Origin: Lepidodermella squamata
Taxonomy: Eukaryota > Gastrotricha
DNA length: 64,000 nucleotides
NCBI GenBank assembly: GCA_047495785.1
Contig: JBLDXI010000023.1
Coordinates: 1,178,001 to 1,242,000 of the forward strand
Direction: 5' to 3'
Made by a program: the position numbers and the translations under genes. Below are positions 46,218 to 57,421 of this stretch, piece by piece. The first letter of the stretch is position 1, and each line of letters opens with the position of its first letter. The notes below the pieces were generated by a model. It saw only the letters and a list, made by a program, of their open reading frames with translations, searched no databases and was not told the origin of the DNA.

Positions 46218-46284
46218 CTGCGCGGCATACGCTGGTAATATGAAATGGCTAATCATCAAAACGCGCCATCATCGTCGCACTACC
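46218..46284 (+). promoter_or_regulatory. Shared upstream block of GPCR copy D
   Basis: TGCGCGGCATACGCTGGTAA, ATGAAATGGCTAATCATC and CCATCATCGTCGCACTACC, ending ~40 bases before the ATG. Confidence 0.5.
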
Positions 46285-46325
46285 CCCTATCCCCGCCTTA
46301 GCTCAGAGAGACATTTCTCTGTGTA

Positions 46326-48704
46326 ATGAAAACAGCAATATTAGTGTTTAGCCTCCTGAAAATCCTTGCGAGTGAATCTATCGATGCACCTGTCAAGCAT
46401 TTAATAACAGCAAGTAGCAGCAACGCAACCGTTTATGATAGGCCCAAAATACGGATACTTTACCAGGATACAAACACTGGACCATTGGGTAGCGGAATAT
46501 GGGCTGACGTATCGATTCAAATAGCTCTCGATCGCCTGCGCTCGATGCCCAACTGGCTTCTCAACTACGACATCGAGATAGAACTTCTGGACGATCAGGG
46601 CAACGCCTCAATGTCTATTTCACAGTTCACCAAGCGGCTGTATTTCGATTCTGAAACGGATGAAATATTCCCCTTAATGGGGATTCAAGATATAGCGGGT
46701 GAAGTTCAAGAATTACAAGCATTAATGGTATCCTCTCTCAATTTCATCGGCGTAAGTTACTTATCATCTAAGAGCTAAAATGCATTCTAATCATTTAAGG
46801 TTTCAAACTATCTAAGTTCTCTCAAGCTGACAGACGAACGTTCGAAATTTCCGAATTACTTCGGTCTCGGTGAGAGAGCTGATTATTTCTGCGCTGGGGT
46901 GGCTAGTTTCGCTCGAAAAATGCACTGGAACTCTGTTGGCCTTATCTCCGAAGTCGATCCGACTTGGAATTTGTTCGATCGATGGTTTGTTCAGTACTTT
47001 GAGGCTAGCAACGCTAAGGTCTCGCCGATATCAAAGTTTTGGCCAGAAGACTTACTGAACACAGAGGAGGCTTTCGCCGAGCTGAAAGCTAGCCAAGCTC
47101 GGATAATTCTCACAGCTGCCTGGGACAACGTTTTCGTCAGTTGCTGGCTTTATCGATTCGGCTTATATGGTTCTAATTTTGTCATTATTTTCGGCAGCTG
47201 GACTAAGTTCGATGAAAACTCCACTATACCAGAGCAGCTACTTTGGTGTGAAAGAACGTCACTAATCGAAGTATTGAAGAGCTCTTTTGTTTACGCTGAT
47301 TTGACCATGGAAGATGTTTACGGGGTGAATTCGACCCAGGATCTGACAGGCTACACTGCATCGGACTTTGAGTTAGCTCTCATGTCTCAAATCCAAGACT
47401 ATCAACGTACTCCTCTGCCGTATCCTTTTTATGACCGAATCATTTTCATGGGGCTCATTCTAAATCATACAGAAGCTATTCTTGCTTCTAAAGGACAAAC
47501 TCTGTCGGATTGGACAACAAACCAAGCTTTGTTCCAACAAAATGGGTCAGAAATCGTTTCTGTAATGAAAGAGGCTATAATGCAAACTGAATTCACTGGC
47601 TTGAAAGGAATCTACAAATTCGACCTTGATTCCATGCTTTCAGTGGGAGGTCAGCCTATAACATTTTCTCAGATTCGGTTCGAGAATAACCAATCCTTTC
47701 AATGCGTTGGGGCCAACTATCTATCATGGTTGAATGATTCTATCGTTATGAAGGCTGACTGCCCGTTCGTGTGGTTAACGAAGTCGAAACTACCACCGAG
47801 GGGACACATATCTGTGATTGAAGTTAGGGAGTCCCTTTTGACTAGAGAAGCTGATGTAGCGCTCAAAACAATCGCCAGCTTTCTTATTTCGATCAATTTA
47901 GGTAGTATGGCTGCGAATCGAGGACATACTATCAGGAGAATGGGTATCGTCGGGAATATCCTCATGGTCAGCCATGTCTTCCTCATACCATCAAGGTGGT
48001 CGGAGAATATTGGGAAATACTTCTCAGCCGTGATCTTTCTATTAATTTCGGGAATTTCAGCGATATGGATAGCATATTTGTTTGACCTGGAAAGTCTCGA
48101 AGTAGAATTCCGGGCTCCCAGCGTGGCGAAATTCGGCGTTCAATATTTCGACCTCCGACAGTTAAAGGTTGATTACCACTCGTTTGTTCAAAACGTGACT
48201 TTGAAGCGAATTTCCGTGGCACTGATTTTATCATCAGTTGAGGCGTTTTTTACAGCTATGCTTCTGATTTTAAATCCAATATCGAAGCTAGACGTTGTAG
48301 CACACGTTGACTACATAGCTGATGACGATGTGTTGAAACGAATCATTCGCAACGAAGCCTCAGTTCTCAATTCTCTCACAATTTCGACTAGTGGGAAGGT
48401 TTTACTAGTGATTATCTTTGTACCACTGCTGCTGATTGTTATCAGATCGCTTGTTTTGGTTAAACAGAGAGGCCGCTATGCCAACAAGCCGCTTGCAGTC
48501 TGCATAATTGCGTCTTCGAGCGTAATTGTCGCCGGGATTTTGGTTGGCATAGCCCAGGCTGGTAACGGTCGACGTCTCATGTTGACAGTGTCCATTGTTT
48601 CGCTGTGCCTAATCCTAATTAGCACTGCTGCTTTCGCCGCTGGATTGCCGTGGAAGAAGCTTCGCAAGCTTAAATATAGATTGTCAATGATTTCCCCGAA
48701 GTAA
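46326..48704 (+). CDS. GABA-B-like class C GPCR, copy D
   Basis: Exon 1 46326-46751, 48-base intron, exon 2 46800-48704; 776 residues. The intron is nearly identical to those of B and E (GTAAGTTACTTATCATCTAA), so duplication is recent. The signal and first lobe are C-like (MKTAILVFSLLKILASES, ADVSIQIALDRL), as are helices 1-2, but from helix 3 on it matches E (VQYFDLRQLKVDYHSF, SSVEAFFTAMLLI). The tail is short and basic, KKLRKLKYRLSMISPK, shared only with E. So it is a mosaic of C-type and E-type segments. Seven helices and the flytrap domain look complete. Its 3' flank matches E's 3' flank, apart from a MITE. Confidence 0.85.
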
Positions 48705-48748
48705 TAACTACTTAACAAGTGATCTGCAAGTGATCTGCGAAATATGCA

Positions 48749-49043
48749 CATTGTGTTTGAGGTTGTAAAAAAATCCGCACGCTGATTGGTCAGTTGGCTC
48801 GTATCCATGACTCCGCCTTCCTACTTGATCGTGCGATCTATATAATTTGTGGCTTTTATTATTTTTATGAAGGCCGTATCGTAGCACGCGTTTCCAACAA
48901 ATGCGTAAAACCATTCATAAAAAATATTTTTTGCAAACATTTTATGGATCGCACGATCAAGTAGCAAGGCGGAGTCATGAATACGAGCCAACTGACCAAT
49001 CAGCGTGCGGATTTTTTTCAACTTACAACCTCAAACACAATGC
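48749..49043. mobile_element. MITE with ~90-base near-perfect terminal inverted repeats
   Basis: Left arm ATTGTGTTTGAGGTTGTA, CCGCACGCTGATTGGTCAGT, GATCGTGCGATC; right arm is its reverse complement (GATCGCACGATC, ACTGACCAATCAGCGTGCGG, TACAACCTCAAACACAAT) with one ~6-base gap. The ~105-base centre is AT-rich. It sits 45 bases past the stop of copy D and is missing at the same place after copy E. Superfamily not determined; no coding frame. Confidence 0.82.
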
Positions 49044-50270
49044 AAGCTTTCGCGAACTTGTTTTGGTTGGTTAGAAGAGGCTATGAAACCAAGTAAAATA
49101 AAATGGCGACGGATAGTTTTTTGATTTGCCAAATTTCAACGCAAGCTTGAATATCGATTACCCATTAAAGCTTTCATTGTAACACGCATCAAATGTTGAC
49201 ATCTCGGTTCAATTCGCCCAAAATGCCCGCGATCATGGACTACAATGTAATTGTTTTCGCTAAAGATCGCCCGTCTGCTAACTTGCATTACAAGTCTGAT
49301 AACGGTCTTCAACTTCTGTGTATTATGCAGTATAGTACAGTAGGTACTCGCCATAGTACACTTTCACGGGATCTAGGAAAAAAGTGTACGCAAATGGAAT
49401 GTGTACATAAGTGAAAGCAATAGGATATCAATGCCGTAGATATGCCGGAGAGTATATTACCTGAGACAGTTATTAGCGATTTTAATTTATTCAACACAGG
49501 CCGCACAGTCGAATTAACACGCTAAATTTTTTAGCATTGCACTTCGCCTTGCAGAATACGAAACGAACAGTCTAGTCAGCCTCCGAGCCATCCACCACGT
49601 TTCGCTTATAGCGCTTCGTGAAACGACCTTGGATACGTTGCCACTCTCGCGTTTTAGGTGCACGATTTGGCCTGGGTCGACGCCGTCGCCAGCACAAGCG
49701 GGAGGCGGGAGGCCAGGGTAGCCCACAATGGGACCTCGCTATACGCTTGACTGCAGCCAGAAAATAATGTCTTTCATTTTAATGAATAACAATTCAAATT
49801 CGAGTGCGCGACAGTTGATTGAAGAGTTTTGTACCTATTTGGATTGGAGAAATTAAAGGGCGATCCACGTTACCGAGAAGAAGAGTTTCAGACTCAATGC
49901 AGGCATACCCGGCCAATAGAACCCATTTTATTCTAATCAAATTTAAACAGCGTGTCAAACAAATTCAAATTCAAACAAATTCAAAATGCATTTACTGTCA
50001 GCAGCGTGTATAGTAAAGGCGCGGACCTATTATCTGAAGTGTATGCAAAACCTGTTTCTAAATATAGGCAAATCAGCTTCAATTTGCTGAAATGATATTA
50101 GCAAGATGTCTTATAGTAGCGGGAAAATCGGAATAAACATTGTCTCATATTTCAAAATCGACTGGGCTTCGGTCATTTTAATCTCAGAAGAACTAATTCT
50201 GGGTAGTTCGATCTTTCAGTTTTGCTGCGGAATATTTGATTGGAATATTGAAGTTCGCGAGTTTCTATCA
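49044..50270. other. Flank between copies D and E
   Basis: 49050-49260 is homologous to 53540-53730 after copy E (CCCAAAATGCCC.CGATCA.GGACTAC), proving that 3' flanks were duplicated with the genes. 49500-49740 is GC-rich and unlike its surroundings, with a 70-codon minus frame of no known type. 50080-50200 matches the flank before copy D (GGGAAAATCGGAATAAA). Confidence 0.5.
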
Positions 50271-50346
50271 TCGACTGTGCGGCACGTGCTGGTAACTTGA
50301 AATGGCCAATGACCAACATTCGTCATACTCCTCGCTTATTATCATA
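50271..50346 (+). promoter_or_regulatory. Extra (orphan) copy of the GPCR upstream block
   Basis: GACTGTGCGGCACGTGCTGG, ACTTGAAATGGCCAATGACC and ATTCGTCAT match the orphan at 30247 better than the gene-linked blocks. No receptor exon follows for 750 bases. Confidence 0.42.
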
Positions 50347-51005
50347 GAAATATAGATTACAAGCGCATCTGAAATCGTTACTCATGCTATTCGTTCGTTC
50401 GCTAATGGGGCAATTATAATTTTTACTTTCTCCTATCGGGTTGATTTTTGTGTCAAAATGTAGCTCACATCATGCGGAGTGTAAAAAGCAATACAACCAA
50501 TACCGAGGCGGCCACTCCCTTTCTTACATAACGTCACGAAGAAAACATTTCTTGGACCCAGACCTGCGCAATTTATTATGGGAAAAATGTATTTTCAAGG
50601 TTTTTCATGGGTATCGATTTACGTTGAAGTTTAGGGATTGAATATTCGATTAGCAATTTCGACAAGCGCCATCGATTGGTGTTATAGATTTGACCATATC
50701 TATTACGTAACCCACAGATCTGATTTTCTTTGGACCCATGATTTTTTTGACCGATGTTGAAATTGTTAATATTAGAAAATAAATGTAACATTTAAATATT
50801 TTAGAAATAAGTAAATTACATCCGCAAGGTCGCTTTTAAGGTCCATGAATGACCGAATAGCATACAAATGTAAAAAATTAAGACTTAAGACATCGCGCGA
50901 TTTTTTAATCAAATGGAAACTTATACTCTGAGCAATATCGTCTTCAGACCTTGCTGCTAATTATATCTGATTGAAATGTTGATTCATTCGTGAGTTTTTT
51001 ATCGA
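50347..51005. other. Region before copy E, no gene
   Basis: No coding exon. From ~50910 the sequence is homologous to the far upstream of copies B and C (actctgagcaatatcgtctt, ctgctaattatatctgatt). Confidence 0.4.
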
Positions 51006-51072
51006 CTGCGCGCTATGCGCTGGTAATGTGACATGGCTAATGTCCGAACTTTCCCATCCTCATCGCTATACC
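51006..51072 (+). promoter_or_regulatory. Shared upstream block of GPCR copy E
   Basis: TGCGCGCTATGCGCTGGTAA, GTGACATGGCTAATG and CCATCCTCATCGCTATACC, ending 28 bases before the ATG. Confidence 0.55.
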
Positions 51073-51100
51073 AAAGCAAATTAAGAAAATTCTCTCAGAG

Positions 51101-53481
51101 ATGATATCAGCAATATTGCTGTTGAGCTTCCTGAAAATCCTTGCGAGTGAATCCATCGATGCTCCTGAGAAGCACGTGATTACAGCAAGTAGCAGCAACG
51201 CAACCGTTTCGGACAGGCCTAAAATACGGATACTTTACCAGGATACAAACACTGGACCATTGGGCAGCGGAATATGGCCTTTCGAATCTATGCAAGTAGC
51301 CCTTGATCGGCTGCGCTCGATGCCCAACTGGCTGCCGAACTACGACATCGAGATCGAACTTCTGGACGATCAAGGCAACGACTCAATGTCTATTTCACAA
51401 TTCACCAAGCGGCTGTATTTCGATTCTGAAACGGATGAAATATTCCCCTTAATAGGGATTCAAGATATAGCGGGTGAAGTTCAAGAATTGCAAGCATTGA
51501 TGGTATCCTCTCTCAATTTCATCGGCGTAAGTTACTTATCATCTAAGAGAGCTAAAATGCATTCCAGTTATTTAAGGTTTCGAACTATCTAAGTTCTCTC
51601 AAGCTAACAACAGAACGTCCGAAATTTCCGAATTTCTTCGGTCTCGGCGAAAGGGCTGATTATTTCTGCGCTGGTGTGGCTAGTTTTGCTCGAAAATTTA
51701 ACTGGAACTCTGTTGGGCTTATCTCTGAAGTCGAACCGACTTGGAACTTGTTTGACATATGGTTTGTTCAGTATTTCGAAGCTAACAACGCTGAGGTCTC
51801 CATATTATCAAAGTTCTGGCCGGAGGATTTACAGAATACGGAGGAGGCTTTCGCCGAGTTGAAATCAAGCCAAGCTCGGATCATTATTACAGCTGCTTTG
51901 GACAACGTGTTTGTCAGTTGCTGGCTTCACCGGTTTGGTTTGTATGGTCCTCATTTCGTCATTATTTTCGGAAGCTGGAACACGTTCGATGAGAACTCCA
52001 CTATACCAGAAGAACTAAGTTGGTGTGACAGATCTTCGCTAATTGAAATTTTGCAGAGCTCTATCGTTTACGTTGATGGACCTCTGGAAAATGTTTACGG
52101 GGTAAATTCGACCCAGGATCTCACGGGTTACACTGCATCGGATTTTGAGATTGAGCTAATGTCTCGAATCGAAGACTATCAACGTTCTCCCATGCCTTAT
52201 ATATTTTATGAGCGAATCATTTTCATGGGGCTCATTCTAAATCATACAGAAGCTATTCTCAATAAGAAAGGCCAAACTCTATCTGATTGGACTACAAACC
52301 AAGCTTTGTTCCGGCAAAATGGCTCAGAAATCGTTTCTGTAATGAAAGAGGCTATAATGCAAACTGAATTCACCGGCTTGAAAGGAATCTACAGATTCGA
52401 TCCTCGTACTATGCTGTCAACCGGAGGTCAGCCTGTAGGATTCTCTCAGATTCGATTCGAGAATAACCAATCCGTTCAATGCGTTGGGGCCAACTATCTG
52501 TCATGGATGAATGATTCTATTGCTATGAAAGCTGACTGTCCCTTCGTATGGCTGACCAAATCAAAACTTCCCCCAAGGGGGGAAATATCTGTAATTGAAG
52601 TTAAGGAGCCCCTTTTGACCAGAGAGGCTGATATAATTCTGAAGTCAATCGCCGGCCTCCTCGTTTCGATCAATATAGGTATTATGGTTGCGAATCGAGG
52701 GCATAAAATCAGGACAATGGGTATCTTTGGGAATATCCTCATGGCCAGTCACGCTTTCCTAATACCTTCAAGCTGGTCTAAGGAAATTGGAAAATACTTC
52801 TCAGCCATTGTTTTTCTTGTAATTTCAGGATTTTCAACAATATGGATAGCATATTTGTTTGACCTGGAAAGTCTTCAAGTTAAAATCCGGGCTCTCAGCT
52901 TGACAACATTTGGCGTTCAATATTTTGACCTCCGACTTTTGAAGGTTGATTACCATTCGTTTGTTCAAAACTTGAGCTCAAAGCTAATTTGCATGGCCTT
53001 GATTTTCTCATCAGTTGAGGCGTTTTTTACAGCTATCCTTCTGATCTCAAATCCAATATCGAAACTAGACGGTTTAGCTCACGTTGACTATTTATCGGAT
53101 GACGATGTTTTGAAGGGAATCATACGCAATGAAGCCACAGTTCTCCATTCTCTCACAATTTCCATCAGTGGAAAAGCTTTGCTTGCCGTTATACTCATTC
53201 CACTGCTGCTCATTATTATCAGATCGCTCATTTTGGCTAAGCAGAGAGGACGCTATGCCAACAAACCGGTTGCCATTAGTATTATAGCTTCTGCGAGCGT
53301 GGTTGTCGCTGGAATTTTGGTTGGCATAACCAAGGCTGCTAACGGTCGAAGTCTCATGTTAACATTGTCCATAGTTCTGTTATGCCTGGCCTCAATTACC
53401 ACTGCTGCTTTCGTTGCTGGATTGCCGCGCAAGAAGCTACGCAAACTTAGATATAGATTGTCAATGATTGTCCCGAAGTAA
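51101..53481 (+). CDS. GABA-B-like class C GPCR, copy E
   Basis: Exon 1 51101-51526, 50-base intron, exon 2 51577-53481; 776 residues. The ligand-binding half groups with copy B (DAPEKHVITASSSNAT, WPFESMQVALDRLRS, FGSWNTFDENST, QSSIVYVDGPLENVYGVNS), while from about helix 3 on it groups with copy D, including the short basic tail KKLRKLRYRLSMIVPK. The crossover lies in the first half of the 7TM region. Flytrap and all seven helices are present. Changes at normally shared sites (GIMVANRGH, VLKGIIRNEATVLH, TKAANGRS) show independent divergence. Expected role: surface receptor signalling through G proteins, ligand unknown. Confidence 0.85.
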
Positions 53482-54034
53482 TAAGTCCTCAAAAAAGTCT
53501 TTGACGATTTGGCGGGCTAAAACTTTAGGTTCGATTACAAGTAAAATTAATGATGACGGATAAATTAGATGGTTCAACGCTTTTAACGCAACCTTGAAAA
53601 TCGATAATTCAGGCTTTCATTATAGCAACACACATTAAAATGTGGATATCACGCTCCAATTAGCCCAAAATGCCCACGATCACGGACTACAGTTTTTAAT
53701 GCGTCAATGTAATTGAAAGTGCATTCGATAATTCGAGCAATTACCGGCTACAACGGTAACGTAGATGGAAACCTCCGTGAAAATCGCTCAGCAATTATAG
53801 AGCTATTTGTCCGTCCCAATATATGATTTAGCCAGAATTGGTTTCGAAGCAGTTAACAAGAAATATTCAATAAAGTGGCATCAATTAAAAACGCTGGCTC
53901 ACTCATTGCGCAGCAGTTTTTGAATTATAAATTGCCTGGTAAAACAACAACCGTGCGGACTTGCTTAGGGAAAGCTGAATAATCTATAATCAGTAACGCA
54001 AAAGGCAAGCGCGCCAACCATCGCGATTTTCGAA
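53482..54034. other. Flank between copy E and the channel fusion gene
   Basis: No gene. The first 250 bases match the 3' flank of copy D, the remainder is unique AT-rich DNA holding the promoter of the next gene. Confidence 0.45.
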
Positions 54035-56468
54035 ATGCTGTTCCACTTGATCGCCCTGTTCCCCTTAACCTTAGAAACCATGGCAGCTACCTCGGATCCA
54101 GCTCCAAATACCGTTCTGATGAGCCTGCCGTCGTTCTACAACGCTTCATACCTTTCAGGGCTATCGTTTGACACTGTCAATTCAAGTGTGACAGCTAACA
54201 CAGGCGGAATTTCGACTTCCTCAGGCGTTTCTCTAAATCTAGGCTCTGGTTATCAGCTGACAGCTATGAGCGTGGTCGGTAACGGGTTGGCTCTTGGAGG
54301 GCTCCTCTACTGTTCCGGAACGCTCAGTTTAAATCAAGCCATCCCGGCTGACGTAGCCGAGTTTCGAATTGAATACGACGTCGTGTCCAACTTTGATACA
54401 ACCGCGACCAATGCTTGGCTTGGCATTTTCTTGTCGACTACAACGGTTGGATTTGGTAGGTATAAATCCGCATCAGAAGACATAAACTCCTACATTATTG
54501 TACAGGAAATCAAGTCTCTGGCTGCAATATCGGTTTCAATTCCATGAAAGGATTATCCATCTTTCAACGAATACAGCCAGGGTCTGTGGCTTATGTTACC
54601 TCGGTTCCAGGCGGAATGGCTTCTTCTCCGAGTGTTAACATACCCGGAACACCTGCAGCCACATCAAGTGCCGCTTGTGGTGCAAACGTATTCACTGGGA
54701 CCAGTACGAGCTTTAGAATGGTTGTGCAATTCTACAACGATGTGATTTCGGTAGGGCGGACAATTCACCACTGAAAAGAACAAATCTCATATTTTTGCTT
54801 TCCTAGGCTGCAATATCTCCAAGTGGAGTTAATGCTCCTGGTACTTGCTTCAGCGACGTATATGTCCCAGGCTTGCGGGCTTTGATCGCCACTGGGAACA
54901 TGAGGGTTAGCATCACAGCCCTTGGAAGCGCTGACGGCGATGTTTTGCTGAACAAGTTTTACCTGTTCAAGATCGGATGCGGGTCCAGCAGTTGTTACAC
55001 AACATCGTCATCTTCATCAGCTACATCTTCGATGAGTAGCACAACAACCCTAACAGAAGTTTCAGCAACCACGAGCTTAGCTGATAGTTTAACTTCACCG
55101 GTCACTTCAACAGAGAATCCTGCAACGAGTGGGAAATCGGCGGTTGAATTATCATCGGCCACCTCAGAATCCACGAGTACCAGTCTCGAGAGTTCAACTG
55201 TTGACTCTACTTGGCTCAGTTCAGAATTGTCAGGCCTTTCAACATCCTCTGCCGCAGCAACAACTCCATTGGGACAAAGTAGTTCGGGAACCCCTCAGAT
55301 CTACAGCCTTTCTACAACCGCTGACCAAATTGAGGGATACAGCGAGAACTCATGGTTCACAATGCCAGAGGTGATCAACGGGAACATTTACCCCGTAGTA
55401 AATTTCGAAGACCTCCTCCCCTGCGTCTATATCCATCCGAACGTGATGGCCCCTGCTCCTGAAACTGAAATATACGCGACCTTCAGCACGGAAAAATTGA
55501 TCGGCATAGACGTGATGAAGCAGCAATTGTCGCTTCTCGCCTCTCTCCGTTTGCAGTGGGTCGTTCGCACCTGCGATTGCAACTCGACGGCTCCTCATGC
55601 CGGCGATGAAGAACGCGTGTTCACAGCCGATGGTAAACGAGTTTGGAGGCCGAGTTTGATATCACCCAACAGCTCAGACGATATTTTCCTATCAAGTCTC
55701 GACTACTCAGACAGGACAGATATTGTCTACATACCAACTCGACCGAATCGAACTCTTTATTTTCACTGGGTCCGATTCGGTGTTATTCAAAGCCACTGTG
55801 AACTGGATCTGCATAAATTCCCTTTCGATTCTCAGATTTGTGACTTCGTCTTCTTGATGGAACAGCCTCCTGAATTTCAAAAATTTGCCTCGCTAATCTT
55901 GAACGGCCGTGAGAACCTGAAAAGTGATATGTGGTGGGTTTCCCATGCACATTCAGAGCTTGGAATCACAACGTCTGTGATGCGACAGAACAAATCATCA
56001 AGCTACATCGCTATCAAGCTTCGATTAGATCGAAACCCGACTTATTACCTTGTGAATATGTTGCCGCCTTGTCTCATAATAATGGCTCTTGTCTACGCTT
56101 CTTTCATTCTACCGCCTGATGACCCAAATCGAACGGCCTTCAGCGCGACTATTCTGCTTTCGCTAACGGTCGCTCAGTCCACTGCGGCTGCAAGTGTCCC
56201 AAAAACTTCTGAGCCGATTCTATTGGGGCAGTACATCTTCCTGCTAAGTTGCATTACGGGTCTTATAACGGTCTACGATTGCTGTGTGTTAGCATGGTCT
56301 CAAGCCGATGAAATTGCGTCACAAATTGTTACTGAACCTTTCCTCCGCATTGTAAGAGGCATTAGGATGGTGAGAGCTATGGACCTGTCTGCTCTCCTGC
56401 TTTCGATATCGCTGTTCCTAGCAACTAATTTGTACGCTTATTTCGTCATAAACAGTTATTTTTCCTGA
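54035..56468 (+). CDS. Cys-loop channel with extra N-terminal domain and mucin-like stalk
   Basis: Exons 54035-54455, 54506-54750 and 54807-56468 (introns of 50 and 56 bases, phases 1 and 0) give 775 residues. Residues 1-17 are a signal peptide. Residues ~25-280 form an extra extracellular domain of Ser/Gly/Thr-rich beta-type sequence (LSFDTVNSSVTANTGG, AEFRIEYDVVSNFD, WLGIFLSTTTVGFG) with several Cys, perhaps a lectin/jelly-roll fold. Residues ~281-395 are a Ser/Thr-rich stalk, likely O-glycosylated. A Cys-loop channel follows: VWRPSL near 501, Cys-loop CELDLHKFPFDSQIC at ~552-566, M1 ~633 (YYLVNMLPPCL), M2 ~660-682 (FSATILLSLTVAQS), M3 ~697, M4 749-775. The M3-M4 loop is ~30 residues. The M2 edge is Pro(-2') Asn(-1') Arg(0'). 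AATAAA at 56478. Domain order is seen; the fold of the N-domain is inference. Confidence 0.85.
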
Positions 56469-57271
56469 TAATTGTTGAATAAAGTGGACTGAGTAATATT
56501 AATAGTAAGTGTAATGTGCTTTTCAAACCATTCAGAGTGATAGTCAGTTGAAGCAGACTGAACTCGATTTATAATTCAGGCCCATGGAGATTACCAATTT
56601 TCAGTCCTTATTTCCACCCAGCAAGCTTTTGAATTGCGCGTTTATGTGCCAAACATATTTGTCCACTTATAGCCTTGCTAATGAATTTCAACTGGGAAAT
56701 GGATAGGATAATCAATACTTAATACATTTCGGTACAGAAGCCCATGTCTTTCACTATCTATGCTAAACACGAATCGATGTGCGTTTTTGAACCCGTAACT
56801 ATGAGAACTCACATGGGGCTTCATTTGCCCTTTAATTACAGCGCACTGTGATGAATCCCATCTGAGTTTCGGAAAGTGACAAATTCGAAAACAATTTGTA
56901 ATAAAAATTCGGAAAAGACCATCATAATTAATTAATTAACTAATTAATTTAAGTGTAAAAGATGAAATTAAATCAAATTTTTTGACCTACATCAAATCTG
57001 AGTGATCGCAATTTAATGGTTGGGCAATTTAATTAATTCGAAAATGTCTGTGCTTCGCAGCGGGAGGGAAGATTCCGAAATAGTACACGCTAATTTCAGA
57101 CATTTGAACTTCCGCACTCAGATGCAATACTATAAGCATACTCGCTTTCGAAACGGAGCGACCTCATACGGATCGAGCAATAACTGTTCGCAATTCACAC
57201 GGGATATATGGCTAATCATATTAGGTCGCAGGTCTCCCGGCAGTCATCGCTGTCGTGTATGTATTTAAAAG
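56469..57271. other. Flank before pseudogene F
   Basis: No gene. It includes an AATTAATTAATTAACTAATTAATT tract near 56930 and, at 57195-57262, a worn copy of the GPCR upstream block (ATATGGCTAATCAT, CAGTCATCGCTGTCG). Confidence 0.45.
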
Positions 57272-57348
57272 ATGATTTCAAAGATAGCACTCATCCTCTT
57301 CGCGCTTCTTCCGCTAACTCTAGCTATGAAGCAAGTCGTAAATGGACC

Positions 57349-57421
57349 GTAACAAGCAAGCCGTAACAAGACCGTAACAATGGACCGTAACAAGCAAGCA
57401 AGCCGAAGCAAGCCGTAGCAT
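57349..57421 (+). repeat. Minisatellite of CCGTAACAAG units
   Basis: Units ggaCCGTAACAAGcaag recur five to six times with small changes within 73 bases, inserted just after the signal-peptide codons of pseudogene F. Confidence 0.75.

Noticed and set aside
49514-49726. 70-codon minus frame in GC-rich DNA
   Set aside because: Atypical composition only; no motif, no splice partner, likely repeat-derived.
57349-57421. Short regular repeats considered as a CRISPR array
   Set aside because: Units are contiguous without unique spacers and the genome is animal; it is a minisatellite.
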